A stretch of DNA of 64,000 nt from Rhabdaerophilum sp. SD176 (GTDB taxonomy: Bacteria; Pseudomonadota; Alphaproteobacteria; Rhizobiales; Beijerinckiaceae): assembly GCF_030143245.1 (NCBI RefSeq), contig NZ_JARJNS010000005.1, positions 372,001 to 436,000 of the forward strand. Reading direction: 5' to 3'. The notes under the pieces were generated by a model. It searched no databases, was not told the DNA's origin, and was given only the letters and a program-made list of their open reading frames with translations. Shown here in pieces: positions 39,302 to 47,879 of this stretch. The translations under genes and the position numbers were made by a program. Position 1 is the first letter of the stretch, and the number at the start of each line of letters is the position of its first letter.

Positions 39302-39856
39302 ATGTGCTGCTGCGGTTGTATGGCGATGCCCGTTGAACTGCCCGATCCCGCTCTAGTTCCGGCCCGTGAGCCCTTCCGGCTGACGGGTCGTCATGTTCTG
39401 GTGATTTTCATCGCCTTTTTCGGCATTGTGGCTGGCGTCAACGGCTACATGATGCGGCAGGCGCTGCAGACCATGCCGGGTCTGGATGCCCGCAACGGCT
39501 ATGATGTCAGCCAGCGCTACAATGCCGAGCTGGCTGCGGCCGCCGAGCAGGATCGCCGCGGCTGGAAGACCGAGATCCGGCTCGACCGCAAGGGCAATGC
39601 CCTCGAACTCGCTCTCTCGCTCATCGACCGCGACCTCCGACCCGTTTCCGGCCAGCGCGTCAAGGTGCGCTTCGCCCATCCGGCCAGCCGCCAGCTCGAT
39701 CGCGAAACGACGCTCAGCGAGACCGGCCGTGGCCGCTATTCCGGCGCGCTGCCCGGCATCGCTGCGGGCCAATGGTCGCTGATCCTGACCATCGAGGACC
39801 CGGCCGACAATCTCCCGCTCTACACTTCGCGCAACCGTGTCGAGCTGGGCTCCTGA
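39302..39856 (+). CDS. ccoH: FixH/CcoH family assembly protein
   Basis: A 184-residue protein with one membrane helix (LTGRHVLVIFIAFFGIVAGV) and a periplasmic domain, needed for cbb3 assembly. The annotated start MCCCGCMAMP has four cysteines in its first six residues, which is unusual; ATG at 39320 would remove them, but the GGGAGG site favours 39302. It is followed by the copper ATPase. Confidence 0.9.
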   Translation: MCCCGCMAMPVELPDPALVPAREPFRLTGRHVLVIFIAFFGIVAGVNGYMMRQALQTMPGLDARNGYDVSQRYNAELAAAAEQDRRGWKTEIRLDRKGNALELALSLIDRDLRPVSGQRVKVRFAHPASRQLDRETTLSETGRGRYSGALPGIAAGQWSLILTIEDPADNLPLYTSRNRVELGS

Positions 39857-39857
39857 C

Positions 39858-42080
39858 ATGGCCACCGATCTCGCCACGCCTGCCGCCGACCTGCGCCAGT
39901 TTCTCCGTCTCTCGCCGGATGAGGCCTTCGCCAGTCTCGATCTCGCCGTCGAGGGGATCAAGTGTGCGGCCTGCATGGCGACGATCGAGCGAGCCATCTC
40001 CCGCGAGCCCGGCGTTGTCGGCGCACGCGTCAATCTCGGCGCCAAGCGCCTCCATGTGACATTCGAGCGGCGCGAGGCTGATCCCGCCCGGATCCTGCGT
40101 CGGCTCGACGAACTGGGCTTCAAGGCCTATCCCTTCTCGCCCCGGCATTCGGAAGACAGCAAGGCGCAGGAAATGCGCCGCCTGCTCCGCTGCCTTGGGG
40201 TGGCAGCCTTCGCCTCGATGAATGTGATGCTGCTTTCGGTGGCTGTCTGGTCGGGCCACGAGACCGGGCTCGATCCGACCACGCGCGATCTGTTCCACTG
40301 GCTCTCGGCGCTGATCGCCCTGCCGACCGCCGCCTATTCCGGCCGCCCCTTCTACGAGAGCGCCATCGGCGCGCTCAAGCGCCGCCGCGTCAACATGGAC
40401 GTGCCGATCACGCTCGGGATCTGCCTTGCTCTGGCCATGTCGGTCTTCGAGGTGCTGCGTCATGGCGAGCATGCCTATTTCGACGGCGTGGTCATGCTGC
40501 TTTTCTTCCTGCTGATCGGCCGGACACTGGATCAGGTCATGCAGCGCCGCACGCAGCTTGTGGCGGCCAATCTTGCGGCGCTCCGGGCCGAGCATGCCAC
40601 CAAGCGCCTGCCGGACGGCACCTGGCGTGATGTCCCGATCGATATGATCGAACCGGGTGACGTCATCCTTGTCCGGATTGGTGACCGCGTGGCGGCCGAT
40701 GGCCGGATCGAGGATGGCCGCTCCGATATCGACCAGAGCCTCGTGACGGGCGAGACCGCGCACCGGGCCGTCCAGCCCGGCGATGAAGTCTATGCCGGGA
40801 CGCAGAATCTCGGCGGTGCCCTCGTTGTCCGCGTGCTCAAGTCGCAGGAAGGCACGTTGCTGGCCGGCGTCGAGCGGCTCCTCGCGCAGGCCGCCCAGAC
40901 CAAGGGCGCCTATATCCGGCTTGCCGATCGCGCGGCCCGTCTCTACCCGCCCCTCGTCCATTCGGTGGCCCTGCTCACCTTCCTCGGCTGGATGATGATG
41001 GGGATCGGCTGGCATGATGCGCTGATGATCGCCATCACCGTGCTGATCATCACCTGCCCCTGCGCGCTCGGCCTTGCCGTCCCGGCTGTGCAGGTTGTCG
41101 CGGCGGGCGCGATGTTCCGCAACGGCATTCTCATCCAGTCCGGCGATGCAATCGAACGGCTGGCCGAAATCGACCGTGTCGTATTCGACAAGACCGGCAC
41201 GCTCACCCTTCCGGCTGCGGATATCGCGAACCGGGCGGAAATCCCCGCCGAGGATGTCATGCTGGCCGCGAGGCTCGCGCTGACGAGCCGCCACCCGCTG
41301 GCCGCGGCCATTGCCGTGCAGGACCCGAGTGCGAAGCCGCTCTCCACCGCGCGGGAAGTCCCGGGCGAAGGCGTCAAGGCCTGCCATGCTGGCCAGGTCG
41401 TCCGGCTTGGCAGCCCGGCCTTCTGCGAGGCCATGCCGGAAGCCGAGGCACTGGCCGCCAGGTTCCCCGGCGCTTCCATTGTCGCCTTCCGCCATGGCGA
41501 ACGCCTTGCGCTCTTTGCCATCCGCCAGCCCTACCGCGAGGATGCCGAGACCACCGTCGCCGCCCTCGGTGCCATGAAGCTGCCGGCGGAGATCATCTCC
41601 GGTGACCGGCCCCGCGCCGTTGCCGAGGCAGCGCGCGATCTCGGCATCGCCAATTGGCGCGGCGGTGCCCTCCCGGGCGACAAGGTCACCTGGCTCGAGC
41701 AGATGAAGCGCTTCGGCGCCCGGCCGCTCATGGTCGGCGACGGGCTCAATGATGCGCCTGCATTGGCGGCAGGCCATGCCTCGATCGCGCCGGCCTCCGC
41801 GAGCCAGCTTGCCCAGACCCAGGCGGATTTCCTGCTGGTCGGGCAGCGTCTCGGCGCGATTGTCCCGGCCATCCGCATCGCCCGCAAGGCGCGCTGGCTG
41901 ATGCTCGAAAATCTATGGATCTCGGTGCTCTACAACCTCATCGCGGTGCCAGTGGCCATTCTTGGCTACGCCACGCCGCTGGTGGCCGCCTTGGCCATGT
42001 CGGGTTCGTCGATCATCGTCACGCTGAACGCGCTCCGCGCCGGGCGCATCTCCGGAGACGGCCCGGGAGAACGCCCATGA
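39858..42080 (+). CDS. ccoI: Copper-transporting P-type ATPase CcoI (FixI)
   Basis: A 740-residue P1B-type ATPase that supplies copper to the oxidase. It has an N-terminal metal-binding domain (GIKCAACMATIE), eight helices with the CPC motif (ITCPCALGLAVP), the phosphorylation site DKTGTLT, TGE-type actuator segment (SLVTGETAHR) and GDGLNDAPAL. I use ATG 39858; the GTG seven codons upstream overlaps ccoH. Confidence 0.95.
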   Translation: MATDLATPAADLRQFLRLSPDEAFASLDLAVEGIKCAACMATIERAISREPGVVGARVNLGAKRLHVTFERREADPARILRRLDELGFKAYPFSPRHSEDSKAQEMRRLLRCLGVAAFASMNVMLLSVAVWSGHETGLDPTTRDLFHWLSALIALPTAAYSGRPFYESAIGALKRRRVNMDVPITLGICLALAMSVFEVLRHGEHAYFDGVVMLLFFLLIGRTLDQVMQRRTQLVAANLAALRAEHATKRLPDGTWRDVPIDMIEPGDVILVRIGDRVAADGRIEDGRSDIDQSLVTGETAHRAVQPGDEVYAGTQNLGGALVVRVLKSQEGTLLAGVERLLAQAAQTKGAYIRLADRAARLYPPLVHSVALLTFLGWMMMGIGWHDALMIAITVLIITCPCALGLAVPAVQVVAAGAMFRNGILIQSGDAIERLAEIDRVVFDKTGTLTLPAADIANRAEIPAEDVMLAARLALTSRHPLAAAIAVQDPSAKPLSTAREVPGEGVKACHAGQVVRLGSPAFCEAMPEAEALAARFPGASIVAFRHGERLALFAIRQPYREDAETTVAALGAMKLPAEIISGDRPRAVAEAARDLGIANWRGGALPGDKVTWLEQMKRFGARPLMVGDGLNDAPALAAGHASIAPASASQLAQTQADFLLVGQRLGAIVPAIRIARKARWLMLENLWISVLYNLIAVPVAILGYATPLVAALAMSGSSIIVTLNALRAGRISGDGPGERP

Positions 42081-42250
42081 ACATCCTGCTGATCCTCATT
42101 CCCCTGGCCCTGGCACTCGGGGGCCTTGGCCTCGCGGCCTTTCTCTGGTCGCTCTCGAACCGCCAATACGAAGATCTCGACGGTGCCGCCTGGCGCGCGC
42201 TGATGGATGACGACACCACACCCCGCCCGCGTTCGGAGGATGGCCGATGA
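42077..42250 (+). CDS. ccoS: cbb3 oxidase maturation protein CcoS
   Basis: A 57-residue protein with one N-terminal helix and the CcoS-typical FLWSLSNRQYEDLDGAAWRAL segment. It overlaps ccoI and hemN by 4 bp on each side. CcoS is required to insert cofactors into CcoN. Confidence 0.93.
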   Translation: MNILLILIPLALALGGLGLAAFLWSLSNRQYEDLDGAAWRALMDDDTTPRPRSEDGR

Positions 42251-43605
42251 CCCTCTCCCCCGATACCGTGATGCGTCATGCCTCCCGGGCGGTGCCACGC
42301 TACACCAGCTACCCCACCGCGCCGCATTTCACGCCTGATGTGACGGGGCGGACCTACCAGCGCTGGCTGCTGGACGTGCCGGAGAACGCAACGCTCTCGC
42401 TCTACCTGCATATTCCCTATTGCGACACGCTCTGCTGGTTCTGCGGCTGCCACACCAAGATCACCCGGCAATATGCCCCGATCGAGACCTATCTCGTCGC
42501 GCTTCGCCGCGAGATCGATCTCGTCACCCAGATCCTGCCGGCCAGCACGCGGGTTACGCATATCCACTGGGGCGGCGGCTCGCCGACCATCCTCGCACCG
42601 GATGATATCCGCCGGCTGGCCGACCATGTAGCCGATCGGTTCTCGCTGGCTGCGGATTGTGATTTCGCGGTCGAGGTCGACCCCCGTGGCATGGATGACG
42701 GGCGCATCAAGGCCCTGCTGGAACGGGGTCTCAGCCGGGTCAGCATCGGCGTGCAGGATTTTGATCCTGCCGTGCAGGCAGCGATCAACCGGTTCCAGTC
42801 TGTCGACGAAACCCGGGCGGTGATCGACCGCTTCCGCGCCGGGGGCATCCGTTCGCTCAATATCGATGCCGTCTATGGCCTGCCGAAGCAGGGTCTCGCC
42901 CAGCTCGAATCCACGCTCGATTCGGTGATGGATTTCCGCCCGGACCGGCTGGCCCTGTTCGGCTATGCCCATGTGCCCTGGGTCAAGCGCCATCAGGCGA
43001 TGATCCTCGAATCCGACCTGCCCGGCGTGGTTGACCGTCATGCCCATGCCCTCGCGGCCGGCCAGCGCATCCAGGCTGCAGGCTACCAGGCGATCGGCAT
43101 CGACCATTTCGCCCTGCCGGGCGATTCCCTTGCCGTGGCGCAGCGTGCCGGCCGTCTCCGCCGGAATTTCCAGGGCTACACGGATGATCCGGCCGATGTG
43201 CTGATCGGGCTTGGCGCCTCGGCCATCTCGGCCCTGCCGCAGGGCTATGTCCAGAACGAACCGGCCATGGCGCGTTACCAGCGCGAGGTCGAAACCGGGC
43301 ATCTCGCCGCCATACGCGGCCGCGCGCTCACCGACGAGGATCGGCGCCGCGCCCGCGTCATCGAAAGGCTGATGTGCGACCTGCGCTTCTCGGCCGCGCA
43401 TTGCCTCGGCGATGGCGCGCAGGAGGCCGAGGCGCTGATTGCCGTGGCGGACCGGATTGTCCGGGAGGATCGCGACGGCTTCGTCGAGGCGACGGCTGAT
43501 GGCTTCGCGATCACGGAGGAGGGACGCCCCTTCACCCGCCTGCTCGCCGCGGAATTCGATGCCTATCTCGCGCAGCGGCCCGGCGGCCACTCGCTGGCGG
43601 TGTAG
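42247..43605 (+). CDS. hemN: Oxygen-independent coproporphyrinogen III oxidase
   Basis: A 452-residue radical-SAM enzyme that forms protoporphyrinogen IX without oxygen. The iron-sulfur motif is CDTLCWFCGC (CxxxCxxC followed by a conserved Cys), and HIHWGGGSPTIL is the SAM-binding segment. It is the last gene of the cco locus, so haem for the oxidase, and precursor for bacteriochlorophyll, is made under the same low-oxygen control. Confidence 0.95.
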   Translation: MTLSPDTVMRHASRAVPRYTSYPTAPHFTPDVTGRTYQRWLLDVPENATLSLYLHIPYCDTLCWFCGCHTKITRQYAPIETYLVALRREIDLVTQILPASTRVTHIHWGGGSPTILAPDDIRRLADHVADRFSLAADCDFAVEVDPRGMDDGRIKALLERGLSRVSIGVQDFDPAVQAAINRFQSVDETRAVIDRFRAGGIRSLNIDAVYGLPKQGLAQLESTLDSVMDFRPDRLALFGYAHVPWVKRHQAMILESDLPGVVDRHAHALAAGQRIQAAGYQAIGIDHFALPGDSLAVAQRAGRLRRNFQGYTDDPADVLIGLGASAISALPQGYVQNEPAMARYQREVETGHLAAIRGRALTDEDRRRARVIERLMCDLRFSAAHCLGDGAQEAEALIAVADRIVREDRDGFVEATADGFAITEEGRPFTRLLAAEFDAYLAQRPGGHSLAV

Positions 43606-43615
43606 AAAGCCGAAA

Positions 43616-43634
43616 TTTCCCGTTATCGGGGAAA
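43616..43634 (+). terminator. Possible hairpin after hemN
   Basis: TTTCCCG-TTAT-CGGGGAAA, a stem with one extra G, 10 bp after the hemN stop. A short T-containing stretch (GGATTTTC) follows. It is a weak candidate for the end of the cco transcript. Confidence 0.35.
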
Positions 43635-43827
43635 CGGATTTTCAACGCTGATGCGGACAATTTTCCGCATATGCGGTCTTGTCCACGATTTCTTTTCCTT
43701 GCCCGCTCTAGATCGTCGCATGGCGGAACGTCCGCCGGCAGGAGAGGTGAGGGATGGGCAGGGTGACCGATCGACGGTCAGGTGGGGGGAGCTCCATCGG
43801 CAGCCGGCCGGCCAGAGGGGAGGCGTC

Positions 43828-44667
43828 ATGCTGACGCCGATCACGCCCGCGCGTGCCGCCGAAGCCGTTTCCCTGCTCGATGAAGGCTTTCCCGAACGGG
43901 GCCAGGCCTTCTGGCAGCGCAGCCTGCAGCAGATCCTCGATTGGCCGGGCAATGCGCTTGCCGGCTATCCGCCGGGCTTTTTCTGGCTCGAGAAGGAACA
44001 GCCCGTTGGCATCCTCCTCACGCCGGCCTCGCCGCGCGGCGGTCCGGAGGGACGGATTGTTGTCAATGTATCGAGCTGGTATCTCCGCCCGGATTTCCGC
44101 TGGAAGGCGCCGCTCATGTTGCGCGCCGTGTTCCGTGATCCCGGTCCGGTCTTTACGGACCTGACACCGACGCCGGAGGTCCAGGCCATGCTTCCGGCCT
44201 TCGGCTTCCGCCCGGTCAATCCGGGAATCGGCCTTCAGCTGACGCCCCTGCTCGCCCTTCGGCCCGGCGGGGATGTGCGGGTGCGCGCCTGGCAGCCGGA
44301 TGACCGCCTCGAAGGGGCCGTGCCGCCGCCGGAACTCATCGCCCGCAACCGGGATCGCGGCTTCATTTCCCTGGTGATTGAACAGGGTGCGGCCCGCCAT
44401 CTCTGTGTTTTCCGGCCGTTCCGCTACCGGTCCCTGCCCGCAGCGTTCTCGATCTTCATCGGCAGCCATGCTGCCCTGCCGGCCGCCTGGCCGGCCCTCG
44501 CCCGCCATCTGCTCGCCCGGGGGATTCTCGTTGTCCAGTGCGATGTCCGGGCAGGCGTGCCTCATCCCCTTGCGCTCCGCCGGCGTGGCCTCTGGTTTGC
44601 CAAGGGAGAGACCTTCGACGACCGGACCGATCATCTCGGGTCCGAATTGTGCCTTCTTGATCTCTAG
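43828..44667 (+). CDS. GNAT-like acyltransferase of a polysaccharide locus
   Basis: A 279-residue protein with the general look of an N-acyltransferase (GNAT-like) protein, including a long basic C-terminal half; the family call is tentative. ATG 43828 has a GGGGAGG site; the in-frame upstream extension is not protein-like. It heads an operon with an acyl carrier protein, an acyl-CoA ligase and a PLP decarboxylase, so it may transfer an acyl or aminoacyl group from the carrier. Confidence 0.6.
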   Translation: MLTPITPARAAEAVSLLDEGFPERGQAFWQRSLQQILDWPGNALAGYPPGFFWLEKEQPVGILLTPASPRGGPEGRIVVNVSSWYLRPDFRWKAPLMLRAVFRDPGPVFTDLTPTPEVQAMLPAFGFRPVNPGIGLQLTPLLALRPGGDVRVRAWQPDDRLEGAVPPPELIARNRDRGFISLVIEQGAARHLCVFRPFRYRSLPAAFSIFIGSHAALPAAWPALARHLLARGILVVQCDVRAGVPHPLALRRRGLWFAKGETFDDRTDHLGSELCLLDL

Positions 44668-44679
44668 GGAGACAATTTT

Positions 44680-44973
44680 ATGCTTGCAGCTTCCCAGATT
44701 GACACACCGGTTGTTCCGGCCGAGTCCATCGACGCCGATCGCGCCCTGCTGGGCGGCTTCCTCCGGCAATTGTCTCCGGCCGCCAAGGCGCTGGACCTGA
44801 AGGATGACACGCCCCTTCTTTCCTCGGGGATCCTCGATTCCCTCGGAATCCTGCAGCTGATGTCCTTCCTCGGCGAGGAACTGGGCATCGAGATCGCGGA
44901 TGACGATTTCACCCTCGACAATTTCGAGACGGTCGGCGCGCTCATGGCGTTCATCCGCCGGCGAAAGGGCTGA
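44680..44973 (+). CDS. Acyl carrier protein
   Basis: A 97-residue carrier protein. The phosphopantetheine serine is in SSGILDSLGILQLM (DSL motif), and the acidic helix layout of ACPs is clear. It is 13 bp after the acyltransferase and 7 bp before the ligase, so it is probably the dedicated carrier of this operon, not the fatty-acid ACP. Confidence 0.92.
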   Translation: MLAASQIDTPVVPAESIDADRALLGGFLRQLSPAAKALDLKDDTPLLSSGILDSLGILQLMSFLGEELGIEIADDDFTLDNFETVGALMAFIRRRKG

Positions 44974-44979
44974 TCCGCC

Positions 44980-46494
44980 ATGAGCGCAGTCCTCCTGCAC
45001 CAGCTTCTGGATCTGCCGAAGCCCGATGCCGGACGCCCGGCTATCATCGATGGCGATCGGCACTGGTCGTTCCGGCAGTTTGCCGCCGAGGTCGAACGGC
45101 TGGCCGCGGCGATCCGCGCCGCGGGCGCCGGACGTGGCGATCGCGTTGCGATCCTGCTGCCCAAATGCCTGGAGGAATGCGCGGCCATCTTTGCCGCAAG
45201 CCGGGCCGATACGGTGTTCGTCCCGATCAACCCCGTGCTCAAGCCACAGCAGATCCGGCATATCCTGGTTGATAGCGGCGCACGGGTGCTGATCGCCGGG
45301 CCGAAGCAGCGCGAGACGCTGGCCGAGGCCTTCGAGAACATCCCGGATCTCGCCGTTCTCGATCCCGCCGCCGAAGCGCCCGCGCAGGCGCCGCTGCCGG
45401 CCGCCCGCAATATCGGTCAGGATCTCGCGGCCATTCTCTACACGTCCGGTTCGACCGGCGCGCCCAAGGGCGTCATGCTGAGTCATTCCAACCTGATCGC
45501 CGGCACCCGGATCGTCCGGACGTACCTGTCGATCACCGGGGAGGACCGGATCCTCTCGATCCTGCCCTTCAGCTTCGATTATGGCCTGAACCAGCTGCTG
45601 ACGGTGGTGGAGCAGGGCGCCACGATCGTGCTGTTCACCTTCCAGATGGGTGACCAGATCGTCCGGGAGCTGGCCCGGCACGAGATTACCGGCCTGGCGG
45701 GCGTGCCCACGATCTGGGCCATCCTGACCAAGGCGGCGCCGAGCCTCGCCCGGACCAGCCTGCCGCATCTGCGCTACATCACGAATTCCGGCGGTGCCGT
45801 TCCGGAAGCGACGGTGCGACGGCTGCGGGAGATTCTCCCGGAAACGCGCATCTTCCTGATGTACGGGCTGACAGAGGCCTTCCGCTCGACTTTTCTTCCG
45901 CCCTCCGAGGTGGATCGCCGGCCGACCTCGATCGGACGGGCCATCCCTGAATGCGAGGTTTTCCCGCTGACGGCGGATGGCCGTCGCGCCCGGCCCGGCG
46001 AACCGGGAATCCTTGTCCATCGCGGTCCCACCGTCTCGCTCGGCTATTGGCGCCGCCCGGATGAGACCGCGCGCGTCCTCCGCCCGAACCCGCTGCGTGA
46101 GCCCGTCGAAGGCGGCGAGATTGTCTGCTGGTCCGGCGACCTTGTTTATGAGGACGAGGACGGGTTTCTCTATTTCGTGGGCCGGCAGGACGCGATGATC
46201 AAATCAGCCGGCTACCGGATCAGCCCGACCGAGGTCGAGGATGCGCTGATGCTCTCGGGCGCGTTCCGGCAGGTCGCCGCGATCGGCGTGCCGGATGAAT
46301 GGCTCGGCCAGCGCCTCCATGCGGTTGCCGTCGGCCAGCAGGATGGGGTCGATACCGACGCTGTCCTGAAGCAGGTCGCCGAACGGCTGCCCCCGCACAT
46401 GGTTCCGGCGAGGATCGAGCTTGTCCCCGAATTGCCGGTCACGCCGAATGGCAAGGTGGATTACAAGCGGCTGGTTGCGGAGCGGGCGGCATGA
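44980..46494 (+). CDS. Acyl-CoA ligase (AMP-forming), exosortase-A-locus type
   Basis: A 504-residue adenylate-forming enzyme. The P-loop YTSGSTGAPKGVMLSH, YGLTEAFRSTFLPPSE, the hinge GRQDAMIKSAGYRISPTEVE and the C-terminal catalytic lysine (PNGKVDYKRL) are intact. The combination with the next gene matches the pair described near exosortase-A systems (families TIGR03098 and TIGR03099 as I recall them). It probably charges the adjacent carrier protein. The stop overlaps the next start. Confidence 0.88.
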   Translation: MSAVLLHQLLDLPKPDAGRPAIIDGDRHWSFRQFAAEVERLAAAIRAAGAGRGDRVAILLPKCLEECAAIFAASRADTVFVPINPVLKPQQIRHILVDSGARVLIAGPKQRETLAEAFENIPDLAVLDPAAEAPAQAPLPAARNIGQDLAAILYTSGSTGAPKGVMLSHSNLIAGTRIVRTYLSITGEDRILSILPFSFDYGLNQLLTVVEQGATIVLFTFQMGDQIVRELARHEITGLAGVPTIWAILTKAAPSLARTSLPHLRYITNSGGAVPEATVRRLREILPETRIFLMYGLTEAFRSTFLPPSEVDRRPTSIGRAIPECEVFPLTADGRRARPGEPGILVHRGPTVSLGYWRRPDETARVLRPNPLREPVEGGEIVCWSGDLVYEDEDGFLYFVGRQDAMIKSAGYRISPTEVEDALMLSGAFRQVAAIGVPDEWLGQRLHAVAVGQQDGVDTDAVLKQVAERLPPHMVPARIELVPELPVTPNGKVDYKRLVAERAA

Positions 46495-47852
46495 ACGATC
46501 TCTCTCTCACGGTTCCGCCTCTTGCGGCGGCTCTCATTGCCGAGAATTTCAGGGCGGGAACCGACGGGCTCGAGATCGGGGGGCTGCCGGTCCGCAGCCT
46601 CGTCTCGCGCTATGGCTCGCCCCTCTATCTCTATGACGCGGCGATTCTCCGCCGCCGCTACCGGGCGCTGGCCGCCACGCTTGAAGGATTTGCCTCGGTC
46701 TATTTCTCGATCAAGGCCAACCCCAATCCCGGCATTGCCCGCGTTCTTGTCGAGGAAGGGGCTGGCCTTGAAATCGCCTCCGGCGCAGAGTTCATTCTCG
46801 CGCGTCAGGCCGGCTGCGCTCCGGAGCATGTCCTCTTCGCCGGACCGGGCAAGGGGCGCGAGGAGATCGATCTCGTCCTCGCCGCCGGCATCGGCGAGGT
46901 GCATCTCGAAGGCTTCGACGATATTGCCCTTGTCGGCACTCGGGCCGCCGCGCTCGGGCGCATCCAGCCTGTTTCGCTCCGCATCAATCCCGGCGCGCAG
47001 GCGCAGGGCGGGGCGATGCGCATGGGCGGCAAGCCCTCCGCCTTCGGGATTGACGAGGAGCAGATGGCCGAGGCAGTCGCCGCGCTGAAGCAACAACCAG
47101 CGCTGAAACTCACCGGCATCCATCTCTTCGCCGGAACGCAGATCCTCGATGCCGGCGTTCTGCTGGATCAGTGGCGCTACGGGCTTGAACTGGCTGCGCG
47201 CCTCGCCGGGCTGGCCGGCCATGCCTTGACCTCGATCGACCTCGGCGGCGGCCTCGGCATTCCTTATCATGCGGGCGATGCCACGCTGGATCTCGCCGCG
47301 ATCCGGTCCGGCCTGCCGGCTTTGCGCGCCGCTCTGGAGGCCGATCCGCGCCTTCGGGAAGCCCGGCTGCTGGTGGAGCCCGGCCGATGGCTGGCCGGTC
47401 CGGCAGGGCTCTATGTCGGCGCCCTCCGGGCCGTCAAACAATCCCGCGGGCAGCGCTTCCTGATCAGCGATGGGGGCATGCATCACCATCTCGCGGCATC
47501 CGGCAATCTCGGCCAGGTGATCAAGCGGGATTATCCGATCGTCGCGCCGGACCGGCTGACGGCGCCGTTGCTGGCTGACACGCAACTGGTCGGGCCGCTC
47601 TGCACGCCACTGGACACGCTCGGCCGGCAGACGGCCCTGCCGGAACTTGCGGCGGGCGATCTCGTGGCGGTCCTCCAGTCGGGCGCCTATGGCCTCTCCG
47701 CCAGTCCGGTCGGGTTCCTCTCGCATCCGATGCCGGCGGAAGTGCTGGTCGAGAACGGCAGGTCCGAGGTGATCCGGCCTGCCGGCACGTTCCAGGCCCC
47801 GCTGGTCAATGCCCGGGGCGAAGGATCATTCTGGGCCGCTGCGGCGGAATGA
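46491..47852 (+). CDS. PLP-dependent decarboxylase (fold III), exosortase-A-locus type
   Basis: A 453-residue member of the ornithine/diaminopimelate decarboxylase family. The PLP lysine is in YFSIKANPNPG, the phosphate-binding HLFAGTQ and GGGLGIPY follow, and the substrate-side cysteine lies in GPLCTPLD. ATG 46491 overlaps the ligase stop (ATGA). It probably supplies an amine or decarboxylates an amino acid for modification of the polysaccharide. Its TGA forms part of a hairpin shared with the convergent gene. Confidence 0.88.
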   Translation: MNDLSLTVPPLAAALIAENFRAGTDGLEIGGLPVRSLVSRYGSPLYLYDAAILRRRYRALAATLEGFASVYFSIKANPNPGIARVLVEEGAGLEIASGAEFILARQAGCAPEHVLFAGPGKGREEIDLVLAAGIGEVHLEGFDDIALVGTRAAALGRIQPVSLRINPGAQAQGGAMRMGGKPSAFGIDEEQMAEAVAALKQQPALKLTGIHLFAGTQILDAGVLLDQWRYGLELAARLAGLAGHALTSIDLGGGLGIPYHAGDATLDLAAIRSGLPALRAALEADPRLREARLLVEPGRWLAGPAGLYVGALRAVKQSRGQRFLISDGGMHHHLAASGNLGQVIKRDYPIVAPDRLTAPLLADTQLVGPLCTPLDTLGRQTALPELAAGDLVAVLQSGAYGLSASPVGFLSHPMPAEVLVENGRSEVIRPAGTFQAPLVNARGEGSFWAAAAE

Positions 47853-47879
47853 AGCCTGCCCGGCACGCGGGCAGCTTCA
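47850..47879. terminator. Bidirectional hairpin containing both stop codons
   Basis: TGAAGC(C)TGCCCG (47850-47862) pairs with CGGGCAGCTTCA (47868-47879) around a 5-base loop, with one bulged C. The TGA at the left end is the stop of the decarboxylase gene and the TCA at the right end is the stop of the convergent flippase gene. It is not followed by a T run on either strand. Confidence 0.6.
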
